A stretch of 64,000 nucleotides of DNA from Labyrinthula sp. Ha. Its lineage: Eukaryota > Sar > Bigyra > Labyrinthulida > Labyrinthulaceae. How positions within the stretch are numbered: the stretch's first letter is position 1; each line of letters starts with the position of its first letter. The stretch covers positions 1,488,001-1,552,000 of the forward strand of contig JAALGZ010000001.1 in NCBI GenBank assembly GCA_015227615.1, in the 5' to 3' direction. Below are positions 45,288-55,459 of this stretch, in pieces. Below the pieces are notes generated by a model. It was not told the DNA's origin, did not search any database, and saw nothing but the letters and a program-made list of their open reading frames with translations. The position numbers and the translations under genes are program-made.

Positions 45288-45380
45288 TCCTTTTTTCAAA
45301 TATATCCAAACGGTCGAAAATAGCTTAACAACTGTAAATTGCCCAAAATTTCACGTGCCCAAAAACTTTTCCAGAGATTT
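45288..45380. promoter_or_regulatory. compact divergent promoter with two GCCCAAAA motifs
   Basis: The 93 bp between the start codons of the RIIa gene (-) and the apyrase gene (+) must hold both core promoters. It contains GCCCAAAAT at 45341-45349 and GCCCAAAAA at 45357-45365, both in the apyrase sense. Similar words in either orientation lie 55-94 bp upstream of four other genes in the window (1819-1827, 13457-13465, 25840-25847, and the variant ACCCAAAATT at 47606-47615). Confidence 0.4.
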
Positions 45381-46583
45381 ATGATTCAAAGACAAACAAC
45401 AAACCCAAACTCGAATCTAAAGACGAATAAAGTTGATATGGAGTCTCAAACAGGATTAAACCAAGGTTATTCTCGTTTATCGAAGCCAAAAACTTCAAGC
45501 AAACAAAGTTTAATATACTTGTCCATAGCCGTTGTCGCTCTGTTCTTAATGTCCCAGATATTCAATACATCCACTGCTGAAAATGGAACTTCTCTCTTCA
45601 AACATAATACATTCATAGAAGAAAATGATCCAAGCATACATAATTTTGCTTTAATTGCAGATCTTGATCGCCAATCATTCTCAGCGAGCGAGAAAAAATG
45701 GCACTCAGTTTTACAATTTGGTCGCTTAAGAGTGTCAAAGACGAAAAAGCAATATGACGTTACTGTCGAGTTTGGAGAGAAGTTCAAACTGGAGTCGAGT
45801 TTGTCCGAGGCAGGACGAGGAATGGAGTTGTCAGAGTTAGTCTGGTATAATGGAAAGTTGCTGAGTTTTGATGATAGAAGTGGCACAGTGTTTGAAATTT
45901 TGAAGAATGAGGATGGACTTTCATATCACGTTGTTCCTATTCAGATTCTAACAGCCGGAAATGGAAAAGTAAATAAAGGACAAAAGACTGAGTGGGCCAG
46001 TGAAAAGGATGGTGAGCTTTTTGTTGGTTCATTTGGAAAGGAGTACGTAAATAAGGATGGCTCTGTTGCACACAGGAATAATCTCTGGGTTAATGTTCTT
46101 GGAGAATGCGGGGATTTGAGAACTCGACATGAAGACTGGACAGAAAAATATGAGTTATTGAGGGAAGCTACTAATACTAAATTTCCAGGATACATGATCC
46201 ACGAAGCCATTATGTTTAATAAGAGAAATAGAAAGTGGTACGTACTTCCCAGAAGAGTCTCGACTGATAGTTATGATGAAAAGAAAGATGAGTTAATGGG
46301 GTCGAATCAGATGATAGTTGTTAATGAAGATTTTTCAAAAGTTGAAAAAGTAATTCAAGTTGGAGTAAAAGTTCCTGAAAGAGGGTTTTCAAGTTTTAAG
46401 TTTTTGAGATTTGAAGGAAAGGAATTTATAGTTGCTTTAAAGACTGTTGAAAAAGAGGATAAAGAAACTGGACAAGGAATGCAGATGACTTTTATAACTG
46501 TTTTTGATGAAGATGCAATCGTTTACCTTGAAGATACTTTAATTCCAGGAGATTTCAAATTTGAAGGAGTTGAATTTGTTTAA
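45381..46583 (+). CDS. CANT1-type calcium-activated nucleotidase (apyrase), type II membrane protein
   Basis: A 400-residue protein with a cytoplasmic tail, a single membrane segment (residues about 44-62, LIYLSIAVVALFLMSQIF) and a luminal or extracellular apyrase domain of the CANT1/SCAN family. Visible family blocks: ELSELVWYNGKLLSFDDRSG, KTEWASEKDGELFVGSFGKE, HEDWTEKYELLR, PGYMIHEA, WYVLPRRVS, GFSSFKFL and the terminal FKFEGVEFV. Family knowledge: Ca2+-dependent hydrolysis of UDP and GDP (Golgi/ER form) or of extracellular nucleotides. The five-bladed propeller appears complete. Intronless. The first ATG is at 45381; the codon at 45339 in the same frame is TTG and is not used as start. Divergent from the RIIa gene and convergent on the RING-membrane gene, with an 84-bp gap. 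Confidence 0.88.
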   Translation: MIQRQTTNPNSNLKTNKVDMESQTGLNQGYSRLSKPKTSSKQSLIYLSIAVVALFLMSQIFNTSTAENGTSLFKHNTFIEENDPSIHNFALIADLDRQSFSASEKKWHSVLQFGRLRVSKTKKQYDVTVEFGEKFKLESSLSEAGRGMELSELVWYNGKLLSFDDRSGTVFEILKNEDGLSYHVVPIQILTAGNGKVNKGQKTEWASEKDGELFVGSFGKEYVNKDGSVAHRNNLWVNVLGECGDLRTRHEDWTEKYELLREATNTKFPGYMIHEAIMFNKRNRKWYVLPRRVSTDSYDEKKDELMGSNQMIVVNEDFSKVEKVIQVGVKVPERGFSSFKFLRFEGKEFIVALKTVEKEDKETGQGMQMTFITVFDEDAIVYLEDTLIPGDFKFEGVEFV

Positions 46584-46667
46584 ACTTTTCTGTACAGAGT
46601 TTATGTATAATATAATTCAACCTTCAACAGTAAAAACAATAAATACACAACTAGCGACCAGGAAAAT

Positions 46668-47512
46668 TTATGAAGCGCTTAGTATATTTGCAATTTTGAG
46701 CAAAGACACATTTAAAGGAAGTTGATTTTCTCTTACACTTTCAAGAGCTTTCACTTGTTTTAACAGCAGCACTGAACCTTTAAGCAAAACACCAATTATA
46801 TACCCAAAACTTGTTGCAACACGCATTTTATACGGCAAGGTAAAATAAAACACATCTTGAGTAAAACTCCAACCTCCAAGGCTATATCCTTTATACACAC
46901 CAAATAAAAACGAGCTCAAGTACACTAAATTGCGTACTATCTGCTTCTTATGAACCATGAACCAGCTTCTGTATTGGTTCAAATGAGCGGTGAGCCGTTC
47001 TAATCGGCTTCGTTCATCCTATCGGTTTAAAAATGAAAAAAAGAGAGTACAGGAGTTGCGTTCATATCCTTGGTGTGGAGTAAATAGCTCCGTAACGAAG
47101 CTGCATGGGCTCTTAAGGTATCTCTACAGATAGGGCAGGTTCCTGTTAGATTCTCCAACCGCTTTCGTTGGTAAAACATCCAAGTTGTCAAGCAATTCTT
47201 GTGAAAAAAGTGGTGATTTTTCGGGCACTTCATAACAAGTTCTGAGAACTTAACCTTATCCAAACAAATTGCACAGGTATAATTTGAAGTATCTGAATCC
47301 AAAGTATCAACATTTTCTTCTTCAGGATGAACTTCATAGTTTAGAAGTTTCTGGGAGGAAATCTCGTCGTTCTCAACGTGATGTGAAGAGTTAGCGAGGA
47401 GAGCGAGGGCCAAAGGGGTGAAAGAAAGTGTTCCATCAGCACTAACTCTTAATAATGTATCCCTCGAGTTAACACTACTATCAAAAATTGTAAATATCGA
47501 AGAAAAGAGCAT
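46668..47512 (-). CDS. RING-H2 finger protein with C-terminal membrane segments (one 32-nt intron)
   Basis: Two reading frames that look like separate genes join in frame when 47019-47050 (32 nt, GTACTC ... CGATAG) is removed: exon 1 is 47512-47051 (154 codons) and exon 2 is 47018-46668 (116 codons plus stop), total 270 residues. Exon 1 carries a RING-H2 finger (CAICLDKVKF, CPKNHHFFHKNC, then TGTCPICRDTL) at about residues 80-130. Exon 2 starts DERSRLERL, has no good ATG of its own, and ends in two to three hydrophobic segments (VYLSSFLFGVYKGYS, FGYIIGVLLKGSVLLL). RING-H2 fingers recruit E2 enzymes, so this is probably a membrane-anchored ubiquitin ligase. If the intron is retained, translation stops five codons further on with a complete RING. 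Alternatively there are two genes, with a 96-residue membrane protein starting at 46958. Confidence 0.68.
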
Positions 47513-47963
47513 TTTGTCATTCAGAACAACTTTCTCCCTTTTGATGAAATATTTTGCCTTATTTCAGTTATAAACAAAACGCTTTCTGAAACGTCTCCAA
47601 CAAATAATTTTGGGTAATCAATAGTATTACAACCGGGATTTAGAGAAAACGAGACATACTTGAAGAAGCTGCATCTTTCGATCAACTTGCTTCTTTTCAG
47701 GATAACTTATTGTAATCCAGTTTCGAGCCTTTTATCGAGAAGTCGCTCTCATATCCCATTTTCCCGTTACACAAATTTGATGTAAACTATTTTAACTTGG
47801 AGCTAAATTACTCTATGAAATGGCTCCAGAGATTGCACCTAAAGAGATAACACTATAGATAACAGGCAAGTATTTCGGGCAATCCGTTTAATCTCGAAGG
47901 GAAGAAGTTGTCCGTTAACAAAAAAGAGGAACTGAAAAGAAAAGTAAGAAAGTTGATAGAAGA
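47513..47963. other. divergent intergenic region
   Basis: These 451 bp separate the RING-membrane gene (-) from the kinase gene (+). They contain AATTTTGGGT at 47606-47615, 94 bp upstream of the RING start codon, and no other feature I recognise. Confidence 0.35.
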
Positions 47964-49528
47964 ATGTTGTCACCTGATACTCTTCAAAAGATCAAAAATT
48001 TTACATTTAAAACCGGTAGCTCCATGCATTTGCCGCACGTTCCAAATAAGGAACCAGTAGAAAAGATTCTGGAGAGTGCTTATGTTGTTGAGGAGCTGTT
48101 AGGCCAAGGGACAAATGCAAGGGTTTATAGAGCTAAGCCGAAGTTGGCAATAAGAGGTAGAAAGTATAAAATGTCAAAGTATAAAACTATGAAAAGAAAA
48201 GGTGATGATAAGGAGTCTGTGTACGCTGTGAAGGTTATGAAGACAAAGGAGGAGATCCAAGCTGAAAACAAAGGAAGAAGCTCAGCGGTCGATGAAGTCA
48301 AAATGTTTCGTCATGAGATATCAGTCATGAAAAAGGTAAAGAGTTGGTTCCCCAAACACCCAAATATTGTTAGATTGATAGAGGTTTGCATGTCTGAAGA
48401 TGCATTGAACCCTCCCAAGAGGCCATGCATGGTGTTAGAGTTTCTTCCCGGAGGCGAACTTTTCGACAAAATTGTCGAGCGAACGTTCTTTAGTGAACAA
48501 GATGCGGCTAATTTATTTCATCCGCTAATGGATGCTCTAGCTTCTCTTCACGAGAAAGGTGTGGTTCATCGAGATTTGTAACCCTCTTGCTTGTTTTAAT
48601 TTTAGGAAACCTGAAAATATCGTTTTTGGAGCGAACGATAATGTCATAAAGATTTGTGATTTTGGAACCGCCAAGTTAATGGATGAATCAGAAGAAGACA
48701 TCTTTGCTGATTTTAAAGTTGGTTCTCCAGGATATGTATAGAGTTTATATTTTTTATTTTTAGTTTGCACCAGAAACTATTTATAAGAGTTATCATCCGT
48801 GCAACGATGTCTGGTCTATGGTATCTTTTTTATTCTTATTATGTTATAGGGCTGTATTCTGTATACGTTGTTGGTCGGTTATATGCCCTTTAACATGGAT
48901 GATCCTATGCTTATTGTTAAGTTGTTAACCTGCAGATATGATTTCCCTGCTGCGTCTTGGGATAAAATCTCACCCGAAGCTATAGAACTGATTAAAAAAA
49001 TGCTTTCCATGCCGTATGCGGATAGAATTTCATCTGCAGAGGTGTGTGAGCATAAGTGGTTTAAGGATCAAATGGGGAGTTCTTCTTCAAAGAGTAATTT
49101 ATTTATTTTCGTTAAGTCTAGAAAATAACGCAAACTTAGTTAATACGATATCAAATTTGAAGGAGTTAAACGAAGACAAAGAAAAGAAGAGAATGATCAA
49201 TAGACAATATTTTTTTGATAATCTGCTAACAGCCCGAGCTAAGGTAACTAAAGTGTTGCAAAAATCCTCAACACGGTTAACTTATGGGTTTAAGCGTGCC
49301 CTCTCCAGAAGTGGAAGTTTGGGATCCCAATCCTTCAACAACATCAAGAGAACAATGTCGAGACGTGATCCAAGAAATCCAAAGTTGCAAACTAAGTTAA
49401 AACATGTTAGAGTAAAGAACAGACAAGCTCTATTAACAGATATTCGTTCACAGCCAAATCACACTCCGGCAGTTCCATACCCTGACGGGCCAACAAGATT
49501 TCAGGAAATCAAGCCAGAGGATCAGTAG
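47964..49528 (+). CDS. CAMK-type serine/threonine protein kinase, five exons with 28-29-nt introns
   Basis: Exons 47964-48577, 48606-48735, 48764-48820, 48850-49094 and 49123-49528 (introns 28, 28, 29 and 28 nt) give 483 residues. The kinase core is complete: glycine loop LGQGTNARVY, YAVKVM lysine, HRDLKPEN (its codons split by intron 1), DFGTAKLM, GSPGYFAPE (split by intron 2), then DVWSMGCILYTLLVGYMPF (split by intron 3) and ADRISSAEVCEHKWF. Order and wording are typical of the CAMK group (CDPK/CaMK-like). No EF hands or clear calmodulin site are seen. A basic, Ser/Arg-rich tail follows (KRALSRSGSLGS, KRTMSRRDPRN). An insert rich in Lys/Arg lies between the glycine loop and the catalytic lysine. 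Each intron falls within the core and its retention gives a quick stop. ATG at 47964 is the first in frame. Confidence 0.88.
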
Positions 49529-50313
49529 TTCGACTCTTTGTCAAATTAGTTTCAGGATAGATTATTACTTTACCATGATATGAAAGTTTAACTCCATTGT
49601 TCTTTAAGTTTGCAACTGTTTTAAACACCTGTAAACAAGTTTTAGAAACCCAGGCTATATAACCGAAGATACTCCCGTAAGAGCAACAAGGAATAGAATG
49701 TGTAGCCCAAAGACTACATGAAGGTCTAAGCTGCATGAGCAATAAGTATAGAACTAAGTTAAGCCAATTATTTGTAAAACATGTGGTGTGTACAGGTAAA
49801 AGTGTATAATAAAAATCACATGTAGCACTTATTCACGGGGCCCAACTTTTTCGCACCGGTGCACCAAACCCATTTGAGTTGTTTGGACAGAGATCTAGTT
49901 AGAACTTTTCTTCTGAAAAAGAAAAAACTACACTATATAGAGCCCCATCATTAGATTTCACCTATCAGTATGAAAATTTCAACATCATTCAGACTCAGGT
50001 GTCTTCAGTAGTCCACAAAAAATGAAAAGCTATTGATAGAATGTATATGGCTTAGTTCATTAAAATTAGGATATAGTGGTAAGGTCAGCAAAAGAGCTTT
50101 GAGCCTAGTTTCGCTATAAGTATTTTAGTGCCACGATACCGAGGAAATGAAGAAATCAAAACACAGTACTTACAACACTAAATTAAGAGCAGACATAGTT
50201 TCAGAATCACCAAGTTTATTTCCAGAAAAAAGAGGTTCTCAGAATATTCCTATGTAACTGACAATAGCAGGAGGAAAGACCTATATGATGTTTATCCATG
50301 AGTTTTCCACATA
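49529..50313. other. intergenic sequence
   Basis: No gene seen. A GC-richer patch around 49845-49875 includes the 10-bp palindrome GCACCGGTGC; its role is unknown. Confidence 0.35.
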
Positions 50314-50563
50314 GTAGTAGATAGGGTTGGGAATAGATTCATTGATACTTCATCAAAAAGAAATTTCCCTATCGTTTTCATATTGAATAATTCTGATCCT
50401 TCCAAACCATTTTGAGTGAATATTGATAATCAATTGATAATCTACATAAAAACAGAATCATTTCATAAGAATTAAAACCCCAATTCCTTGATTGGTAATC
50501 ATAATCAAAAAGATTATGAAATAATTATTGATAATTTTATCAAATCCCACACCTAGTAGTAGA
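50314..50563. mobile_element. 234-bp hAT-type MITE with 8-bp target duplication
   Basis: The element spans 50322-50555 and is flanked by the perfect 8-bp direct repeat GTAGTAGA (50314-50321 and 50556-50563). Ends are inverted: the left begins TAGGGTTGGGAATAGATT and the right, reverse-complemented, begins TAGGTGTGGGATTTGATA, with ATTGATA/ATCAATA pairing further in. Inside are several AT-rich palindromic stretches (ATAATCAAAAAGATTAT). Termini of the TAGGG-TGGGA type with 8-bp duplications are characteristic of hAT elements. There is no coding capacity, so mobilisation would need a transposase elsewhere. Its ends differ from those of the element at 3.6 kb, so at least two families are present. 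Confidence 0.82.
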
Positions 50564-51099
50564 TAAGCAATATTAGACTGTATTGCGGTGTAAGCCATAC
50601 GTTAGGTTCGTCCTTTTTTATTCTGGAATCAAATATTTCTTGCAACATGATTGGTCAGAGCAATTCCCCAAAATTATTTTTCACCATACCTCGCCGAAAT
50701 CAGTGATGCGCAGAATGGCAATTTCCCATACCTGGCAAAATCTAGAGGAGGCTGGAAACAAACTGAAGTGCACTATAAGTACCAAGTAAACAGAAAAAAT
50801 TATAAACTTAATGTTACAGTGGCTTTTTTTTACGTGATCTACAGAGTTGAATCAAATTTTGTTTTCAATCAAACCTAATCCTTGAAGTTCTGGTTGCCAT
50901 ACGCCTTTGAAAATAACCTTCATGACTCGACCCTCGATGAAAATGAGGATGTATTTGCAAACTTTTCCATTTCTTGAACATAAATACATTTAACAGTGTG
51001 CATAAGTTATGAATAAATATTTAGGATAAAGGCAATGCTATTTTCAAAAACCGTAGGTTTAATATTAAATTTCAGAAAATTCCGTTTTCTTAATAGCAT

Positions 51100-51560
51100 A
51101 GATATCTAAAGTTTAATAGGCTCTAGTTAAAGCAAGAAGTATTCCTGACATTCGAAGAGATTCTACATCTACAGGCCTTAATTTACAAAGAGCATCTATC
51201 CTGTCTTCATTCCATAATCAGGATCCTTCACGGTATTATTTTATGCATCGCAAAGTATATCTTGTATATTTGTGTCAAAAGTGTGTAGAATAGCTTTCCA
51301 TTGAACAGAATCAATTTATCTTTTATGTTCTTGTTCATTTGCTTCCTTCTCTCTTCGGTTCCCTGGCTTCTTCTTCCTTTTATCATTTTCTTGATCGAAT
51401 TGCTTCTTTGTTGGTGTTAAGATTGTGATTTTGGGAAATTATGTTATTGGGAGTAGTGATAAGAGTTTCCTTCCATAGGCCAACCTGAGAAAAAAACTAT
51501 TTCCCAGAACAAGTGGAGGCAGATTACCATATTTTGATTTGTCAACTGTTAAAATAGCCT
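51100..51560 (-). pseudogene. decayed gene with charged region and helical domain
   Basis: On the minus strand, from about 51430 downward, a frame reads as a strongly charged stretch (KQFDQENDKRKKKPGNRREK), then after a TAA VQWKAILHTFDTNIQDILCD, then after another stop and a frameshift EDRIDALCKLRPVDVESLRM followed by SGILLALTRA. The last block has the look of a small helical bundle of the TFIIS-N or LEDGF integrase-binding type (ALxxLxxVxVExLRxSGI), which often follows a charged linker. That assignment is tentative. Stops in all frames argue that the gene is dead; no 28-32 nt GT-AG segment repairs it. Confidence 0.35.
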
Positions 51561-52590
51561 AGAATCAGATCATAGCAAAATACTATTTTGACTGAGTTGC
51601 GTATTGCAGAAAAAGCGTTAGAATACAAAAACTACTGACTCTTGTAGCAAAGTACCCAAATACAAACCTGGGTATTACAAGTTTGTCATCCTGAGAAGAT
51701 TATATTTCATACACTTGATATTATATCTCTGTTATGTAGTTTTTTTGAGAAATAAAACGTTTTCATAACTAACAGCTATTAACATGATAGTTTTTTCTTT
51801 TCTAATATTAGCTGTGCAATATCAGCAACGTTTTCTAATAATTCATACAGCATTTGAGTCTTGGGTATTAAGATTATTTGAAATGAAATTATAAGTGTTG
51901 TAGCTTACCTAAAGTCTGGAGAACAAAATGAAATTAAATGACTAGCACTTATACTGAAACACAAATTATAAGAAACATAGAGTTAGTATTATTAAGAAAT
52001 ATGAAAATCAATCTGGTGAAATTCCTAAACAAGGTAAGAAATGCGTAAACCCCGGTAATTTGCAAGTGAAGCTTGTCCCATTTTCTGTTAAGAAATATCT
52101 TGAAATGGGTATCACCTACAACATTCATCTCCCTCACTTAGTTCCAGTCGAAGCAAAGCAACCATATTATATTAGAAATCCTTTCATCAAGGCTGGAATT
52201 GTCAATTTCTTTGAGAATTTAGCTATTACTTATTTCATTCAAATTTCTTGCAACACACCTCTTGACCTGATAAATACACCCTTGAAAGATTTGAAGTTTT
52301 TGAAAATAAAAACGTGATTGTGTGTGTCATGGGAACTGGGTATATTTCTATGGATCTATGCAGCAATGGTAAGAGATATCCATCAAGTACAAGATTTTTT
52401 GAAGTTGAATATTATAGTTTACTAAGTACAAATTATAAATAACTCCGAACACTAGAGAAAAACATAAGTTCCTAAAGGTCCGCTTCAGGAGGGGAGACTA
52501 GGCCTTATATTAGTTACAGAAAGACATGTGGATAATGTTTTACACAATGAGTTTAAACTCTAAATAAAATTTCCTGAAAAATGATTTACA
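51561..52590. other. intergenic sequence with an unassigned open stretch
   Basis: A plus-strand frame is open for about 85 codons at 52060-52317 and reads fairly protein-like (MGITYNIHLPHLVPVEAKQP, then YYIRNPFIKAGIVNFFENLA). It has no clear start and matches nothing I know. It ends 290 bp before the recognisable part of the copia remnant and could belong to it or to another dead element. Confidence 0.3.
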
Positions 52591-54800
52591 GCTCCTAATT
52601 ACCATGATGGAAGCGACATTAGAGATATTGCTGAATGTTTTCTATCCAACCTTCCATGCAGTAAGTTCATTTCTATAAAACTCTATGCACCATAGTAACG
52701 CTCAATGATATCATGAATTACTTTTGGAAAGCGTGGAACCAATGTACGTTCTTGTTGCAAGGATATTATTTATGCTAAAATGAAGCAGTTAAACATTATT
52801 AAGACTCAAGTAACTAACCCAACTACCCTTAGAATATGGCAACGGGCATGGGATTTGGGGGCTTAGACAACTTGAAACTCAGCTACAACAAAAGTAAGTA
52901 GATTACACATTGCTACTAGTTCTCGTGGAGAAAAAACGATTTCATACGTTCAGTGTGTAGGAGTGGCAAAGCCGGAAAAACTTTTTATGTAAGAGCAATC
53001 AATCATATCGAAGTATCAGTTAATATCGGATCCTAGAAAATAAGTAAAGGAAGTATTAAAAAAACCGAATATTTAAGATTTGGGGAGGCCTGGAAGCTGT
53101 TTAAAAGAAAAATAAAGATAAACTCCAGCTAGAAGCAACCCATGAATACATAGTTTAATTTTTGAACAGGGAATTGGTGCATAAATCATTCAGCAGAGCA
53201 CATACTTTTGTATAGGTAATACGCTATGTTTATGGATCTATGGCTATTTAAGAGTCTAACTACGTCCCCTGAAGCCTTGAGATATCTTTATTTGATGTTA
53301 GGAGGGAAACTAAAATGTAAAATGGTGTTCTAGTGCAATGTTCAACCTAAGTTAAGAATAATCATTTTTGAATTATTTGAAGGAAAATTTTGAGCAACTA
53401 GAGAGAGAGAGGACGGGCAAGCGGGTTATGCACAATATAGTAACAAAATAAGATCATTGGAAAATTCCCGTAAATTTGAAGCGGAGTCGCATCTACCAGA
53501 ATATGCTAGAGTCTTCATAATAGTGAAACCATTCAACATATAGAAACGTAGGAAAAAGGAAGTAAATGCAAAACTCAGTTATTGTATCAGTGCTAAAAAT
53601 GTAGACAAAACAAACTCAGTGAGGGATTAAAAGGCTGAGCTTCGACTGGTCAACTATCAACAAAATACATCATTACTTCACTAGAGCTGTAATTCAAGAA
53701 ATTATTCAGCCAGCTAGGCATAATTGGAGTATTCAACTACCAGGCCTTAGACAAAATGATTTAAATTTAACTTCCATAATGATACCAAAAGTAAGAAGAC
53801 CGAATACATGTTTGAAAAAGAATTAACTCAAAGAATTTATGAACCACCATTTATCTGATACAAAACCATTATTGAGATACTAGATGTCATGAAACAGTGC
53901 CAATATTAAATAATAAGTATGTTTTTACCAATGAAAGGAAAACAAATTAAACTCTACTACTAGTATATGTAGACGACTTAGTTAATAATGATTTAATATG
54001 AATTGAAAAATTTCCAGAATGTAATCAATGAAATTGTCAGCATGAAAATCGAGGTCGTTGCAAAGACAAACATAAGACTTTGTCTAAGGAATGATGAATA
54101 TAATACCTTTTAATTAAGACTGAAAAGTAATATGCCAATTTCCTAGTAGTAACATTAGCTACAACTACCCTGATTAAGATTTCCTATGCCAAAGAAAAAA
54201 GGTAAAATGACAGATGAAGCGAAGAATCTATTTGACATTCAAGGACAGATGCAAATTATTTTGGTTCAAAATTAGGTAAGTAATTATGACCGACTAGAGA
54301 GTACCTATGGTGTGCAAGTAATAAGCCCAAGGCCGAAATATTAGTCAGAGCTATGGGTAGACTAATTCAAGACATTGCTGTGCTTTTTATTTAAGACTAT
54401 GGATGATCAGTTAAAACGAAACTATTGACGAAGAAGGACAAGTGTTACTCATGTACATTGAAAGCTTAAATGCCATTGAAACAATAGCAAAGAGAATATC
54501 CGGAATGAGTCATCCTAAATGAGAACATATATAGTTTTCAGAGTTAGACACAGCCAATTGCAAAAGGGTTTTTAACCAAAGCTTTATATGGCGAGATTAT
54601 TTGTTGAACATATGACTTATGAGTTGCCTTAATTATTCACCAGTGGTTCAATGATAATTTTTGGGTTTTAGTTGTGAATAATGATCAGCTTGCATTAAGG
54701 CTGTATCAAGAAAACATGTAACAGGGAGACAGCAGCATTACAGTACAAGAAATAAATCAAAGATTCGAGCAACGGTTGTTATGAATACATTTTTCCAGTA
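52591..54800 (+). mobile_element. decayed Ty1/copia element (gag, RT and RNase H fragments)
   Basis: The plus strand holds scattered remnants that follow the order of the full-length element on the other strand at 55.3-60.3 kb. A gag block at 52606-52735 reads GSDIRDIAECFLSNLPCSKF and corresponds to SREIIEAFMLNLPNNKF of the younger copy. A reverse transcriptase block at 53915-54110 has KYVFTNER, then LLVYVDDLVNND (the YVDD site at 53965-53976), then a NIRLCLRNDE counterpart of the post-YVDD region. An RNase H block at 54660-54780 has NNDQLALRLYQE. Stops and frameshifts are frequent and about 1.4 kb is missing between gag and RT. No LTR pair was found. This is an old relative, not a recent duplicate. 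Confidence 0.68.
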
Positions 54801-55293
54801 TGTAGATTTTTAGAATTGATCAGTTATTATGAAAAGTTTCAAGAATAAATATTTTGTTAGGCTCGCTTAAATTTTCTATGTAGCCGAAGGCAATGTATTG
54901 ACATGAATTACATGCAAACCTTTAATTAGGTGTAGGCTATATTGCAGTAATCAGCAATATACCTCTAAGATTATTTATCTCTAATTAATTTGAACTCAAC
55001 ATATCTATTAAGATGTTGTAGGAAAACATAAAATGTTTGACAAGTAATTTCCTCCTTTTAGGTGAAATTCGAACAATACGACAAAATGTATCGGAACAAA
55101 GAACTTGGATTTTATATCTCCGACATCATGTCTTACCTAAACTTTTTACCTGCCTAGAAAAAAATAGTTAAATTAGAATCCTCACTATAGTAGAGAACAT
55201 TTAACTTTAGCAGCCATTTAATTAAAACAATGTCCTTTTTGAATATCTCTCCCAAGCTTAACAAATGGTGCATAGCGTTCATTCATTTAGTTA
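54801..55293. other. intergenic sequence before the copia insertion
   Basis: AT-rich sequence without a supportable feature. It may include the decayed 3' end of the older copia copy. The target duplication of the younger element begins at 55294. Confidence 0.35.
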
Positions 55294-55298
55294 GCAAC

Positions 55299-55450
55299 TA
55301 TTGAAGCAAGTTGTTTTATATTGTATTCATTTAATAATTAATTATGGTGATACCCACCTTAATAAAACTAAACTAACTCCTATGGTACTACTTTAACTAC
55401 CTTCACTTTTAGTACTTTATTCTCAACACAACACTCAACATACAACAACA
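55299..55450 (-). repeat. copia 3' LTR (152 bp)
   Basis: On the plus strand it begins TATTGAAGCAAG and ends CATACAACAACA. It differs from the other LTR by three T-for-C changes. It is bordered on the left by the GCAAC duplication. Confidence 0.95.
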
Positions 55451-55459
55451 CCTTCCCTT
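55451..55459 (-). promoter_or_regulatory. copia polypurine tract
   Basis: In the sense strand AAGGGAAGG sits immediately before the 3' LTR. This is the expected position and composition of the plus-strand primer. It overlaps the stop codon end of the RT-RNase H frame (stop at 55458-55460). Confidence 0.8.

Noticed and set aside
45339-45380. Longer apyrase reading frame beginning at 45339
   Set aside because: The codon at 45339 is TTG, not ATG, and the stretch contains the GCCCAAAA promoter words. The first ATG at 45381 keeps the full membrane anchor and enzyme domain. Similar TTG/GTG extensions were trimmed at 13475, 19297, 35998 and 45299.
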